Notes under the pieces: generated by a model
The model's database searches: none
What the model saw: the letters and a program-made list of their open reading frames with translations, nothing else
Told to the model about the DNA's origin: nothing
Shown here: in pieces, positions 1 through 7,671 of the stretch
How positions within the stretch are numbered: position 1 is the first letter of the stretch
How the letters are laid out: each line of letters starts with the position of its first letter
Assembly: GCA_029859555.1 (NCBI GenBank)
Contig: JAOUCV010000023.1
Location: 1 to 12,834 of the forward strand
Source: Gammaproteobacteria bacterium
GTDB lineage: Bacteria > Pseudomonadota > Gammaproteobacteria > UBA9214
Length of the DNA stretch: 12,834 bases
Reading direction: 5' to 3'
Made by a program: the position numbers and the translations under genes

Positions 1-1275
1 CATACCGCGCTGACGGTATTCATAGATATTCTCGCCGGCGATAATGGCATCATCCACCACGATACCCAGCGCGATGATAAATGCGAACATAGAGACCATA
101 TTGATGGACACCCCCAGCCCGGGCAGGAACAGGATGGCACCGAGAAAGGCGGTTGGAATACCCATGGTCACCCAGAAGGCGAGTTTGATTTCCAGGAAGA
201 TCCCGAGCATCACCAGCACCAGCGTCAGACCGATGAGACCATTGCGCGTCAACAATTCCAGTCGCTGCTGGTAGATCCTGCTCTGATCGATATTAACGGC
301 ACTGTGGACATCGGGCGGCAGCTCCGCCTCGAACGCATCCAGCGTCTGGCGGACATCGCCGGCAATACCCAGCGGCGTCTGTTCTCCTACCCGGTACACC
401 TCAAGGCTCATGGCGGGCTGACCATCAAAACTGCGCACCCGGTCGACATCCTCGAAGACGTCGCGCACCTGCGCGATGTCGCGTAGCCTGATAACGGTGC
501 CGTCACGCGAAGTAATAACAGGAATCTCGCCGAAGCCCTCCGCCCAGTCGCGTCGCTGCTTGACCCGTAGCAAAATCTCGCCAGCGCTGGTCTTGATACT
601 GCCGCCGGGTATCTCTACGGCGGCGTTATCGATGATCCCGGCAATGCGTTCCAGTGTCAGCCCGTAGCGGCGCAATACTTCACGACTGACTTCCACCCGT
701 ATCTCATAGTCACGGGCAGCTATCAGCTCGACCTGGGTAATCCCCGGCTGTTGCAACAGCCGGTCACGCAATTGCTCGGCCAGTTCGCGCAATACCCATT
801 CATTGACGGCACCGTATAACACCACCGCCTGCACCAGCCGCCGATGCATGGCGAGATTTACCTCCGGCTCTTCAGCATCATCCGGGAACGTGGTGATACG
901 GTCGATCTCCTGCTTGATCTCCTGGTTGGCCTTTTGCACATCGGCACCCTCCACCAGTTCGGCGATCACCAGCGCGCTGCCTTCACTGGCAGTGGAACGA
1001 ATTTCATCGACACCCTCGACGCCATTGATGGCCTCTTCCACGGCCAGCACGATGCCCTGCTCGACCTCTTCGGGGCTCGCACCGGGATAAGCAACACTGA
1101 CACGCACCTCATCGAGCGCGAAATCGGGGAACACCTCCTTGTTGATCTGACCGGCCATGAACAGACCACCGATCAGCAGTACCAGCATCAGCAGATTCGG
1201 CGCAACCCGATTGTGCACCATCCAGGCAATCGGGCCATGCGCCGCAGGATTCACGGTATCTTTCAGATCCGGCAT
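1..1275 (-). CDS. RND-family efflux pump, inner-membrane permease (N-terminal part, cut by window edge)
   Basis: Proton-driven inner-membrane pump of a tripartite efflux system; it would take substrates from the membrane or periplasm and pass them to the channel encoded upstream. Translating from the ATG at 1275 gives 425 uninterrupted residues (MPDLKDTVNPAAHG...) that leave the window without a stop; family members are usually about 1,000 residues or more. Visible parts are the first membrane helix (about 25-42), the periplasmic porter region starting with the family-typical VFPDF and YPGASPEEVE stretches, then helices from about 340. The TM4 motif VVDDAI places adjacent aspartates at 408-409, matching the AcrB proton-relay pair Asp407/Asp408, so the pump looks functional. 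The start codon overlaps the adaptor stop by one base (TGATG), which suggests coupled translation. A GAGG lies about 10 bases upstream. The substrate cannot be read from the sequence. Confidence 0.93.
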   Translation of the reverse strand, partial: MPDLKDTVNPAAHGPIAWMVHNRVAPNLLMLVLLIGGLFMAGQINKEVFPDFALDEVRVSVAYPGASPEEVEQGIVLAVEEAINGVEGVDEIRSTASEGSALVIAELVEGADVQKANQEIKQEIDRITTFPDDAEEPEVNLAMHRRLVQAVVLYGAVNEWVLRELAEQLRDRLLQQPGITQVELIAARDYEIRVEVSREVLRRYGLTLERIAGIIDNAAVEIPGGSIKTSAGEILLRVKQRRDWAEGFGEIPVITSRDGTVIRLRDIAQVRDVFEDVDRVRSFDGQPAMSLEVYRVGEQTPLGIAGDVRQTLDAFEAELPPDVHSAVNIDQSRIYQQRLELLTRNGLIGLTLVLVMLGIFLEIKLAFWVTMGIPTAFLGAILFLPGLGVSINMVSMFAFIIALGIVVDDAIIAGENIYEYRQRGM

Positions 1276-2516
1276 CAGTTGCCGGCCTCTGTGCCGACCG
1301 GCTCTGAGGCAGTGTCATTCGCCCTGCTGCGCAGCGGCATGCCGGCAACCGGCGCAGCAAGGTCGGTAACAACCAGGCGTTCTCCGGCCTTGACACCGCC
1401 AGCGACGAGAACCTGGTCACGACCACGGAAAACGATGTCGACCTTACGAATCTCAAGGGCATCATCGGCGCCCATAATCCAGAGCCGGTCACCATCGCGC
1501 AAATGCATGCGCGCAATGCTGGCAACCTGATCAAGCTGGCGACCCTCGATTTCAACACTGACATAGCTGTTCATGAGCAGCACCGGCTTGCCAGTGTTTT
1601 CCGGCTTCAGTGTAAACGGATCGTCCACTTCAACGATCAGGCGCGCCATGCGGCCTTCCTTTTCGATATCGCCGGCGAGGCGGATTACACGGCCCTCGCG
1701 CCAGCCCTGCTCTCCCCAGGCAACCCGGTTGGTGATGCGCACACTTGAGCCCACCACATCGTCACCGCGCGGGATGCTGATCCATTTCAGGTCACGGACG
1801 GCTACGCTTACTTCCAGCCAGCAGGAATCAGTGCCCACAAGGGTTGCCAGTGTATTCGCCGTCGTGACACGCGCACCGACATCCACTTGCGCAGACTCCA
1901 CAATGGCATTGAAGGGTGTGTATACATGGCTACGCAGCAGATCGAGCCTGGCCTTTTCCAGGCTTGCCCTGGCAAGCGCAAGCTGGGCGCGCACACTTTC
2001 CATCTGTGGCTTGCGCAGTACCAGGTCGCGATCATCAGCCTGCATGGACTCGCCAAGCAGCTCGAATTCGCGCCTGGCAATGGACTGCTGCCCCTGTTCA
2101 AGTCGCAGTGTACTCTGTGCCTGCGCCACCTCGCTTTCGCGCTGCAGCACAGCAAGCTCATAGTCGCGGGGATCAATACGCAACAGTTCATCACCGGCAC
2201 GCAGCAGACCCCCAGGCTCCAGCTCGTCACTGACAAACACGATTTCCCCGTCAACCTGGGGTTGCAGCATCACCGATTCCGCCGGCACCACGGTTCCCAT
2301 GGCATCGATAGCAGTATCTGCAGCGCCCATTACCAGCGGCTGAATCTCTACCAGACGCGCCTGGCGTGGCAGTGCTTCGCGTTTCGCGCCGGGCCCGGAC
2401 TGCATCAACGCAATCGCAACAAGCACACCGACCAGCAACGCGAACACGGGCGCCAGCCTCTTGATCCAGCGTGAACGATATGATGGCGGGTGCTGCAGAT
2501 TATTCTGGATTGACAT
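1275..2516 (-). CDS. RND efflux periplasmic adaptor (membrane fusion protein, HlyD/AcrA type)
   Basis: Periplasmic adaptor of 413 residues that would link the inner-membrane pump to the outer-membrane channel. Order of parts: short cytoplasmic N-terminus, one membrane anchor or signal helix (about 20-38), first half of the lipoyl domain (about 78-118, with VMLQPQVDGEI), a glutamine-, alanine- and arginine-rich coiled-coil hairpin (about 120-195), second lipoyl half (YTPFNAIVESAQVDVGARV, 199-217), then beta-barrel and membrane-proximal domains. There is no lipobox cysteine, so it is probably anchored by the N-terminal helix. I chose the ATG at 2516 because it has a good Shine-Dalgarno (GAGG about 8 bases upstream) and starts just before the membrane helix. 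The same frame stays open to 2693, but that stretch overlaps the channel gene and is not family-like. Its first 17 bases overlap the end of the channel gene. Confidence 0.93.
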   Translation of the reverse strand: MSIQNNLQHPPSYRSRWIKRLAPVFALLVGVLVAIALMQSGPGAKREALPRQARLVEIQPLVMGAADTAIDAMGTVVPAESVMLQPQVDGEIVFVSDELEPGGLLRAGDELLRIDPRDYELAVLQRESEVAQAQSTLRLEQGQQSIARREFELLGESMQADDRDLVLRKPQMESVRAQLALARASLEKARLDLLRSHVYTPFNAIVESAQVDVGARVTTANTLATLVGTDSCWLEVSVAVRDLKWISIPRGDDVVGSSVRITNRVAWGEQGWREGRVIRLAGDIEKEGRMARLIVEVDDPFTLKPENTGKPVLLMNSYVSVEIEGRQLDQVASIARMHLRDGDRLWIMGADDALEIRKVDIVFRGRDQVLVAGGVKAGERLVVTDLAAPVAGMPLRSRANDTASEPVGTEAGN

Positions 2517-3924
2517 GTGTAATCCTCGTAGTCGGCAACTCGCCTGCCATGACAGGGCGCTCCAGGGTCCAGCCACCTGCCAGTGCGCGACACAGCGCAA
2601 TACGGTCATCGATGAGTTCGCGTTGTGCGGTGAGCCTGTTACGCTCCAGGTCCTGATTGGTGATGAGTACGTCCAGCACACGCAAATAGTCAACCACGCC
2701 GTAGAGGTAGCTGTCGCGAACGCGGCTAATCACCTGTTTCGATAGTGCCAGCTGCTTGTCGAGACTTTCGATAAATGCACGCTGTTGCTGTTCACTCAGC
2801 AGTGCATCCTCGACCTCGCCAAGCGCCTCGAGCAACTGCTGCCGATAGTCATTCAATGACTGCTCCGTCACCGCGCGGCTACGATCAACCTCGGCACGCC
2901 GTCGGCCACCATCGACAAGCGGCGCCACCAGGTTGCCGGTCAGATTACTTAACCAGTTATCGAACAGCTCATCCACATCGCTGGAGCTGGTATCGGTATT
3001 CGCCATCAGACTGATGCGCGGAAAGCGCTCCGCGACCGCCGCCGCGGTACGCTGGTCAGCGGCCTGCAGCTGGTAAAGCCCCTGCCTGAGATCCGGCCGG
3101 CGCTGCACCAGTTCAGCCGGAATGCCGGTCTCCGGCAGCGGTGGCAGACTGATGAGTTGCTGTTGCGGCGCTGCCGCACGGCTGTCCGGCGTTGTACCCA
3201 GCAGGATAGCCAGCCGGTGCTCGAATACGCCGATGAGCGACTTGACGTTCGCCAGCTCACCCCGGTTGGATTCCACCAGCTGGCGCTGTTGCAGCACATC
3301 GGTAGCGCCGACCTTGCCACGGCGAAAGCGCAGCGTAATGAGCTCAAGCACGCGGCTGTTTGTATCCAGCTGGTTTGCTACCAGTGCCTGCTGGCCATAC
3401 TGCTCCACCAGCTGGTACCAGCTGCTTGCCACTTCTGCCGACAGGCTGATGCCGGCGGCAGTCAGCTGTGCCTCACTGGCACGCCGGTCCAGCATTGCTG
3501 CCTTGCTGCTGGAATCGATACGTCCCCAGAGATCGAGCTCATAGCTGGCCATCGCGCCTACTGTGTAGTTATTCCCGGTAGTACCCCTGTCATTGTGCGC
3601 CCAGCTGCGCCCGGCACTGGCCTCAGCATCTAACGATGGAAACAGCTCGGCACGGGCAATACGCTCCACTGCTGCGGCCTGGTCGAGACGTGCCCAGACA
3701 CTCTGCAGGCTGAAATTATTTGCCAGTGATTGCTCCACCAACCGGTCCAGGGTTGCATCCCCGAAATTTTCCCACCATCGCCCGGGCAGGGGGACCGTAC
3801 CACTGGTGGAGAAATCCGCCGGCAATAGCACCGCGTCCGGGGTCCGCTCGGGTACGGTGATGCAACCAGCCAGCAGCAACACGCACGTCAAGCCGATGCC
3901 GAGACGACGTCCCTGCACGCTCAT
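2500..3924 (-). CDS. Outer-membrane efflux lipoprotein, NodT/OprM-type TolC-like channel
   Basis: Outer-membrane channel of the tripartite pump, 474 residues, close to the usual length of OprM/NodT lipoproteins. The N-terminus is a lipoprotein signal peptide with lipobox LAGC, placing the acylated cysteine at 21. The mature part contains two OEP repeats: PLPGRWWENFGDATLDRLVEQSL opens the first, and the second includes LPETGIPAELVQRRPDLRQ (the typical 'LLQRRPDI' stretch) followed by AAVAERFPRISLMA. I chose the ATG at 3924 because the signal peptide starts there. The same frame is open upstream to 4233 (577 residues in all), but that extension is the decayed regulator described separately and would hide the signal peptide. 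The Shine-Dalgarno is weak (AGG about 10-12 bases upstream). It is the first intact gene of the efflux operon; its end overlaps the adaptor start. Confidence 0.93.
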   Translation of the reverse strand: MSVQGRRLGIGLTCVLLLAGCITVPERTPDAVLLPADFSTSGTVPLPGRWWENFGDATLDRLVEQSLANNFSLQSVWARLDQAAAVERIARAELFPSLDAEASAGRSWAHNDRGTTGNNYTVGAMASYELDLWGRIDSSSKAAMLDRRASEAQLTAAGISLSAEVASSWYQLVEQYGQQALVANQLDTNSRVLELITLRFRRGKVGATDVLQQRQLVESNRGELANVKSLIGVFEHRLAILLGTTPDSRAAAPQQQLISLPPLPETGIPAELVQRRPDLRQGLYQLQAADQRTAAAVAERFPRISLMANTDTSSSDVDELFDNWLSNLTGNLVAPLVDGGRRRAEVDRSRAVTEQSLNDYRQQLLEALGEVEDALLSEQQQRAFIESLDKQLALSKQVISRVRDSYLYGVVDYLRVLDVLITNQDLERNRLTAQRELIDDRIALCRALAGGWTLERPVMAGELPTTRITHVNPE

Positions 3925-3959
3925 TAAACCCGGACCTGTATGTGATGTGACATGGCTGT

Positions 3960-4271
3960 AATCCCGGGATATTGCCTTGCTGCGAACTGCCGCGATGGCT
4001 TTGCGCAGACTGCATAAACCACCCGGCGAGAACAGGGTAATGTGTCGCGCCAGGTCTTCGACCGCCTGTTTCGGCAAGCGTTCACGCCCAAGCAGAAAAT
4101 GGCATCTGTCCTTGAAGAAATTCACTGGCAGGCATTGATTGACAGTGTTGATCTCGCAGAACAACAGCGCTTCAGTACCGGCGTCCTCAACCCCCTTGCT
4201 GCAAACACAGCGCAGGCGGCATCCAGCAGGCACTTACGGGTTTCCACAGCGTCTTTGCGATTGGCTCTCAT
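3960..4271 (-). pseudogene. Decayed TetR/AcrR-family transcriptional regulator
   Basis: From the ATG at 4271 the reading frame gives MRANRKDAVETRKCLLDAAC and then AVFAARG, the characteristic first helix of TetR/AcrR repressors ('ETR..LLDAA..VFA.RG'). The frame then drifts and stops after 49 residues. At a run of five G on the minus strand (plus-strand C run 4191-4195), one extra base would move translation into another frame that continues GVEDAGTEALLFCEI... and reaches NFFKDRCHFLL, resembling the 'HFKDKADLF' end of the TetR helix-turn-helix. The helix-turn-helix itself is poorly preserved, and after about LRKAIAAV (near 3984) there is nothing like the remaining roughly 100-residue ligand domain; the channel gene starts at 3924. 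So it is both frameshifted and truncated. In intact relatives this protein would repress the efflux operon. Family assignment rests on remembered motifs; boundaries are approximate. Confidence 0.68.
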
Positions 4272-4313
4272 CTGACATGCATTCAGTTCCGGGTCGCTAT
4301 TATCTTAAATGCT

Positions 4314-4349
4314 TACTTTAATTAATTAATCAATCAATTAATACAAGTA
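4314..4349. promoter_or_regulatory. 36-bp imperfect inverted repeat, probable operator of the efflux operon
   Basis: Centred between 4331 and 4332, the two 18-base arms pair at 14 of 18 positions. The outer ends are TACTT and AAGTA and the inner part is a very AT-rich run of TTAATTAATTAAT against its complement. The stretch lies 42 bases upstream of the ATG of the decayed TetR-type regulator, where such repressors usually bind their own promoter. The surrounding 60 bases are much more AT-rich than the rest of the window and probably contain the promoter for the leftward operon; I could not fix convincing -35 and -10 boxes. That it is an operator is inferred from symmetry and position. Confidence 0.5.
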
Positions 4350-4456
4350 CGCGAGCCATTACTGTTTTTCGCAGTCAGCGGGAGATCATGGTTCGGCAAG
4401 AGTGGCAGTCGGAAAAGTTCTGGCGAGGCAGCGATTGCCGCGCAGCGCGCTCACGC

Positions 4457-4493
4457 GCCACCTGTGCAGGCGGCCAGCTATTCCCGAGCCGGC
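4457..4493 (-). terminator. Overlapping hairpins just after gor, weak terminator candidate
   Basis: Seventeen bases past the gor stop codon, on the transcript side, lies a 7-bp stem with a 7-base loop (plus coordinates 4473-4479 with 4487-4493, one G-U pair). A second tight stem, 4457-4464 with 4467-4474, partly competes with it. Neither is followed by a U tract, so an intrinsic terminator is not well supported. They could slow RNA polymerase or protect the 3' end of the gor message. The rest of 4350-4509 shows nothing else I can name. Confidence 0.22.
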
Positions 4494-4509
4494 TGCGTCG
4501 GGTTTGTCC

Positions 4510-5865
4510 TTATTTCATGGTAACCAGTTCTTCCGCACTGGTTGGATGCAGCGCTACCGTATCGTCGAGATCTTTCTTGGTCGCCCCCATTTTCAGCGCA
4601 ACCGCAAAACCCTGTAACATTTCATCGGCGCCCGGACCGATGATGTGACAGCCAACGACTTTTTCCTGTGAGCCGACAACAACAAGTTTCATGGCTGTCT
4701 TGATATCGTGTGCCGTTAACGCGTTATACATGGCCGTAAAGCGTGTCTGGTATACCTTCACCGAATCGCCATGACCTGCACGTGCCTCGTCCTCTGTCAG
4801 TCCCACGGTACCAATGGGTGGATGGCTGAAGACGATGGTGGGGATGTTGGCATAGTCGAGATGCCGATCCGGCTTGTTATCATACAAGCGGTCTGCAAGG
4901 CGCCGACCGGCGGCAATCGCCACCGGTGTCAGCGGGGCCCTGCCGGTTACATCGCCAATAGCATGGATATGCGCTATGTTGGTGTTCTGGAAATCATCAA
5001 CCGGAATATAACCGCGCTCATCGATATGGATTCCCGCCGCTTCCGGCTGCAAGCCGCTGTGATCCGGTTCGCGTCCAATCGCCCAGATTAACTCATCGAT
5101 GTTACCGGTTAGCCGGCCCTTGTCGCAGACCAGTTGCAGCTTTCCGTCTGGGTTGCGGCGCACCTCGGTTACCTGTGTGCGCGGAACAATATCAATGCCA
5201 TCCTCCAGCATCATCTCCATCAGGCTCTCGCGCAACATGGCCTCGAACTCACGCAACAAATGGCCTTTGCGTAAATACATCATCACGTCCGAACCCAGGC
5301 TGTTGAGCAGGCCGGCGAGCTCGACCGCGATATAGCCCGACCCCACGATGGCGACCTGCTGTGGCTGGTGATCAAGTGCAAAAAATCCGTCGGAGGTGAT
5401 ACCCAGCCCTGCACCGGGAATATCAGGCACAACCGGGCGCGTACCGGTAGCGACAACAATGCGCTCCGCGGTCAGTGTCTTGCCATTCGCTTCCAGGGTA
5501 TGCGCATCAATAAACCTTGCGTGGCCGGTGATCTCATCGATATTCGAGTCCGACAGGTAGGTGTGATACCAGTTGTTGATACTGGCAATATAGGCTTCAC
5601 GCTTGTGCACCAGCGCAGACCAGTCAAAGCCCCTGTTTTCCACAGCAAAGCCGTAATCTCTGGCGTCACGCAGTGCATACGCCAGTTGCGCGCCGAACCA
5701 CATGATCTTTTTGGGAACACAACCGACATTGACGCAGGTACCACCCATTTTGCCGGCTTCGATGACGGCCGTTTTTGCGCCATACTGTGCAGCGCGCTGG
5801 GCCACTGACAGGCCACCGCTACCGGCACCGATAGCGACCAGATCATAATCATATTGCCTGCTCAT
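4510..5865 (-). CDS. gor: Glutathione-disulfide reductase
   Basis: Cytoplasmic FAD enzyme that reduces oxidised glutathione with NADPH. At 451 residues it is about the length of E. coli Gor (450). In order: FAD-binding GAGSGG (13-18), redox-active disulfide [13 protein letters not shown] with Cys44 and Cys49, NADPH-binding GSGYIAVE (175-182), the second FAD motif AIGD, and the C-terminal [12 protein letters not shown] with the catalytic His440 and Glu445 of the dimer partner. Arg199 and Arg205 in YLRKGHLLR match the arginines that select NADPH over NADH in Gor. These features together separate it from lipoamide and mercuric reductases. The ATG at 5865 is preferred over one ten codons upstream because GGAG lies 8 bases before it and the protein then starts like family members. 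It is transcribed away from the SthA-like gene. Confidence 0.96.
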   Translation of the reverse strand: MSRQYDYDLVAIGAGSGGLSVAQRAAQYGAKTAVIEAGKMGGTCVNVGCVPKKIMWFGAQLAYALRDARDYGFAVENRGFDWSALVHKREAYIASINNWYHTYLSDSNIDEITGHARFIDAHTLEANGKTLTAERIVVATGTRPVVPDIPGAGLGITSDGFFALDHQPQQVAIVGSGYIAVELAGLLNSLGSDVMMYLRKGHLLREFEAMLRESLMEMMLEDGIDIVPRTQVTEVRRNPDGKLQLVCDKGRLTGNIDELIWAIGREPDHSGLQPEAAGIHIDERGYIPVDDFQNTNIAHIHAIGDVTGRAPLTPVAIAAGRRLADRLYDNKPDRHLDYANIPTIVFSHPPIGTVGLTEDEARAGHGDSVKVYQTRFTAMYNALTAHDIKTAMKLVVVGSQEKVVGCHIIGPGADEMLQGFAVALKMGATKKDLDDTVALHPTSAEELVTMK

Positions 5866-5940
5866 GCTGATTTCTCCAGTAGATAAACGGCCCAAAGCAA
5901 TATAACAGTTGTGCAGGGCACGGACTATGCGTTAAAAAAA

Positions 5941-6164
5941 CAGGGACAGACCAGAATGGCACTTACTTAAGCAGTTTCATAAATATATGAAGTACAATTG
6001 GCCACTGAAGCACACGGAAAAATAAATTGTCTGAGCGGAAACGGTTCCGTGTATTTCCGTGGCAGGGTTCTGAAGTAAGTGCCATTCGGGACAGGCCACG
6101 ATTAAGCTGGTAAACAACCTCTGCAAGCAGACCCGCTGATGGTAAAAAGAACCTGTTGTCCCTG
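5941..6164. repeat. Repeat-rich non-coding element between gor and the SthA-like gene, possible MITE or REP-like relic
   Basis: The 345-bp gap between the two divergent genes holds no credible gene. It is bounded on the left by CAGGGACA (5941-5948) and on the right by the exact complement TGTCCCTG (6157-6164). Inside lies a long inverted repeat (5955-6086, listed separately). The sequence GGGACAGACCA (5943-5953) recurs in the same direction as GGGACAGGCCA (6088-6098), next to the other end of that inverted repeat. A small nested palindrome, ACACGGAA (6012-6019) with TTCCGTGT (6045-6052), sits in the middle. Terminal repeats without coding capacity suggest a miniature mobile element or a repeat of the kind associated with REP-type transposases. 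I see no target-site duplication and cannot confirm the outer limits. Promoters for both flanking genes must lie in or beside it. Confidence 0.42.
5955..6086. repeat. Perfect 14-bp inverted repeat (15 bp with the flanking G/C pair) enclosing about 100 bp
   Basis: AATGGCACTTACTT at 5955-5968 is matched exactly, in reverse complement, by AAGTAAGTGCCATT at 6073-6086. The next outer base pair (5954 G with 6087 C) also matches. A transcript of either strand could fold into a long hairpin with inner stems at 6012-6052. The repeat is seen directly; its function is unknown. Confidence 0.85.
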
Positions 6165-6210
6165 ACATCCCGGCTGCTTAAATTCTATCCACCTGTAACA
6201 GAGTCTGCAT

Positions 6211-7626
6211 ATGACTGAATATAACTACGATCTGCTGGTCATCGGCTCCGGCCCTGGCGGCCAGAGCGCCGCACTGCACGCCGCCAGCCTGGGGAAGCAG
6301 GTCGGACTTATTGAACGCAAACCCTATCTCGGCGGTGTCAGCCTGCAGACCGGCACCATTCCCAGCAAGGCGTTGCGGGAAGCTGCTTACCTGGCGTCCC
6401 GATTTTCGTCCCGGGGTATGCGTGATGCCGGGCAGATTCGCGACCAGCTGCACAGCGGTTTTCTCAGCGAGGCCGTTGCCCGCAAGCAGGCAGTCATCGA
6501 TCGCCATGAGCGCCTGTTACTGAACCAGCTTATGAGTCACGGTGTAACCCTGTTGCCCGGCGAGGCCGGTTTTATTGATGCCCACACGCTCAAGCTGTGC
6601 AACAGTCATGGCGAAGCGCTGCAACTCAGCGCCGCGGTGATTGTGCTGGCCACCGGCTCACGCCCGCGGCGACCGGAGAACGTGCCGTTCGACAAGGAAC
6701 GGGTGCTGGATTCCACATCAATCCTGCAGATGCGTCATCTGCCCCAACGGATGACAATCATCGGTGGCGGAGTGATTGCCTGTGAGTTTGCTACCATCTT
6801 CGCACCGCTGGGGGTAGCCGTCAGCCTGGTGGATTCCCATGAGCATTTGCTCGCCTATCTCGATGAAGATATACAGCAGACACTGGAACAGGATCTGCTC
6901 GATATGGGTGTACAACTGCACATGCAGACCCGCATCAAACAAATCGAACGGCAGGGTGAACGGGTGCTGCTGGAAACCGACGCCGGCGTTAATCTGGAAA
7001 CCGATGTGGCACTGTACGCCCTCGGCCGCGTACCGAATTACGATGGCCTCGAGCTGGACGCCGCCGGAATCGATGCTGATGACCAGGGCTGGGTACGGAT
7101 CAATGAACACCATCAGACGAGCCGGGAGCATGTCTACATCATCGGCGATCTGGCGGGTCGGCCGTCGCTCGCGTCCACGGCCATGGAACAGGGCCGCCTG
7201 GCGGTAAACCATGCCTTCGACCGGGACCATGCTGCAGCGGCCGGTCAGCTACCCATGGCCATCTATACCATTCCGGAACTTTCCTATGTGGGTAACACCG
7301 AACGTGAACTGCAACAACAGGGTATCGACTACGTGGTCGGCAGTGCCCGCTTCTCACAAACCGCTCGTGGCCAGATCATTGGTGAGGAACGCGGCTTTAT
7401 GAAATTACTGGTTGACCGCAACAGCCGGGCATTGCTGGGCGTTCATATCATCGGTGAATCCGCCAGCGAACTGGTCCATATCGGCCAGATGGCGATGAAC
7501 TGCGGCGCTGGCGTCGACGTGCTGGCCAACACTGTCTACAACTACCCGACGCTTGCCCACTGTTACAAGAATGCAGCACTGGATTGCCTGCAGCAGCTGC
7601 CAGGTTCAGGGAATCAGAGTATTTAA
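6211..7626 (+). CDS. sthA: SthA-like soluble pyridine nucleotide transhydrogenase homologue (cysteine-less disulfide-reductase-fold flavoprotein)
   Basis: A 471-residue FAD protein of the lipoamide dehydrogenase fold; E. coli SthA has 466. It would exchange reducing equivalents between NADPH and NAD+ in the cytoplasm. FAD-binding GSGPGG is at 12-17, the second Rossmann motif GGGVIACE at 185-192, the later FAD motif is IIGDLAG, and the interface motif NYPT is near the C-terminus. The region that holds the redox disulfide in relatives reads GGVSLQTGTIPSKALREA: both cysteines are replaced, by Ser44 and Thr49. The catalytic His-Pro-Thr near the C-terminus is replaced by Tyr-Pro-Thr. From memory E. 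coli SthA has the same Tyr-Pro-Thr change and TIPSKALR but keeps one cysteine. Loss of both fits a transhydrogenase and argues against a disulfide reductase. The ATG at 6211 follows the repeat element and has only a weak Shine-Dalgarno (AGAG). A related quinone or NAD(P)H oxidoreductase role is possible. Confidence 0.82.
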   Translation: MTEYNYDLLVIGSGPGGQSAALHAASLGKQVGLIERKPYLGGVSLQTGTIPSKALREAAYLASRFSSRGMRDAGQIRDQLHSGFLSEAVARKQAVIDRHERLLLNQLMSHGVTLLPGEAGFIDAHTLKLCNSHGEALQLSAAVIVLATGSRPRRPENVPFDKERVLDSTSILQMRHLPQRMTIIGGGVIACEFATIFAPLGVAVSLVDSHEHLLAYLDEDIQQTLEQDLLDMGVQLHMQTRIKQIERQGERVLLETDAGVNLETDVALYALGRVPNYDGLELDAAGIDADDQGWVRINEHHQTSREHVYIIGDLAGRPSLASTAMEQGRLAVNHAFDRDHAAAAGQLPMAIYTIPELSYVGNTERELQQQGIDYVVGSARFSQTARGQIIGEERGFMKLLVDRNSRALLGVHIIGESASELVHIGQMAMNCGAGVDVLANTVYNYPTLAHCYKNAALDCLQQLPGSGNQSI

Positions 7627-7671
7627 ACTCCGCCGCGCGTAAAATCCCTGCTGACTTCAGCCTGCCATGTC

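Noticed and set aside
844..1530. 228-codon open frame on the plus strand
   Set aside because: It is antisense to the RND pump and adaptor, both of which translate without interruption with family motifs.
1573..2163. Plus-strand open frame rich in S, R and T
   Set aside because: It is antisense to the adaptor gene and has the composition of a shadow frame.
2517..2693. Upstream extension of the adaptor open frame
   Set aside because: It overlaps the channel gene and its translation is not family-like; the ATG at 2516 with a good ribosome-binding site and adjacent membrane helix is the better start.
4388..4648. Plus-strand open frame of 86 codons reaching into the end of gor
   Set aside because: It is mostly antisense to gor and has no recognisable motif or convincing ribosome-binding site.
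5977..6168. 63-codon minus-strand open frame inside the gor/SthA-like gap
   Set aside because: It is made of the repeat arms and palindromes, has cysteine- and aromatic-rich random-looking sequence and no family resemblance; it is treated as non-coding.
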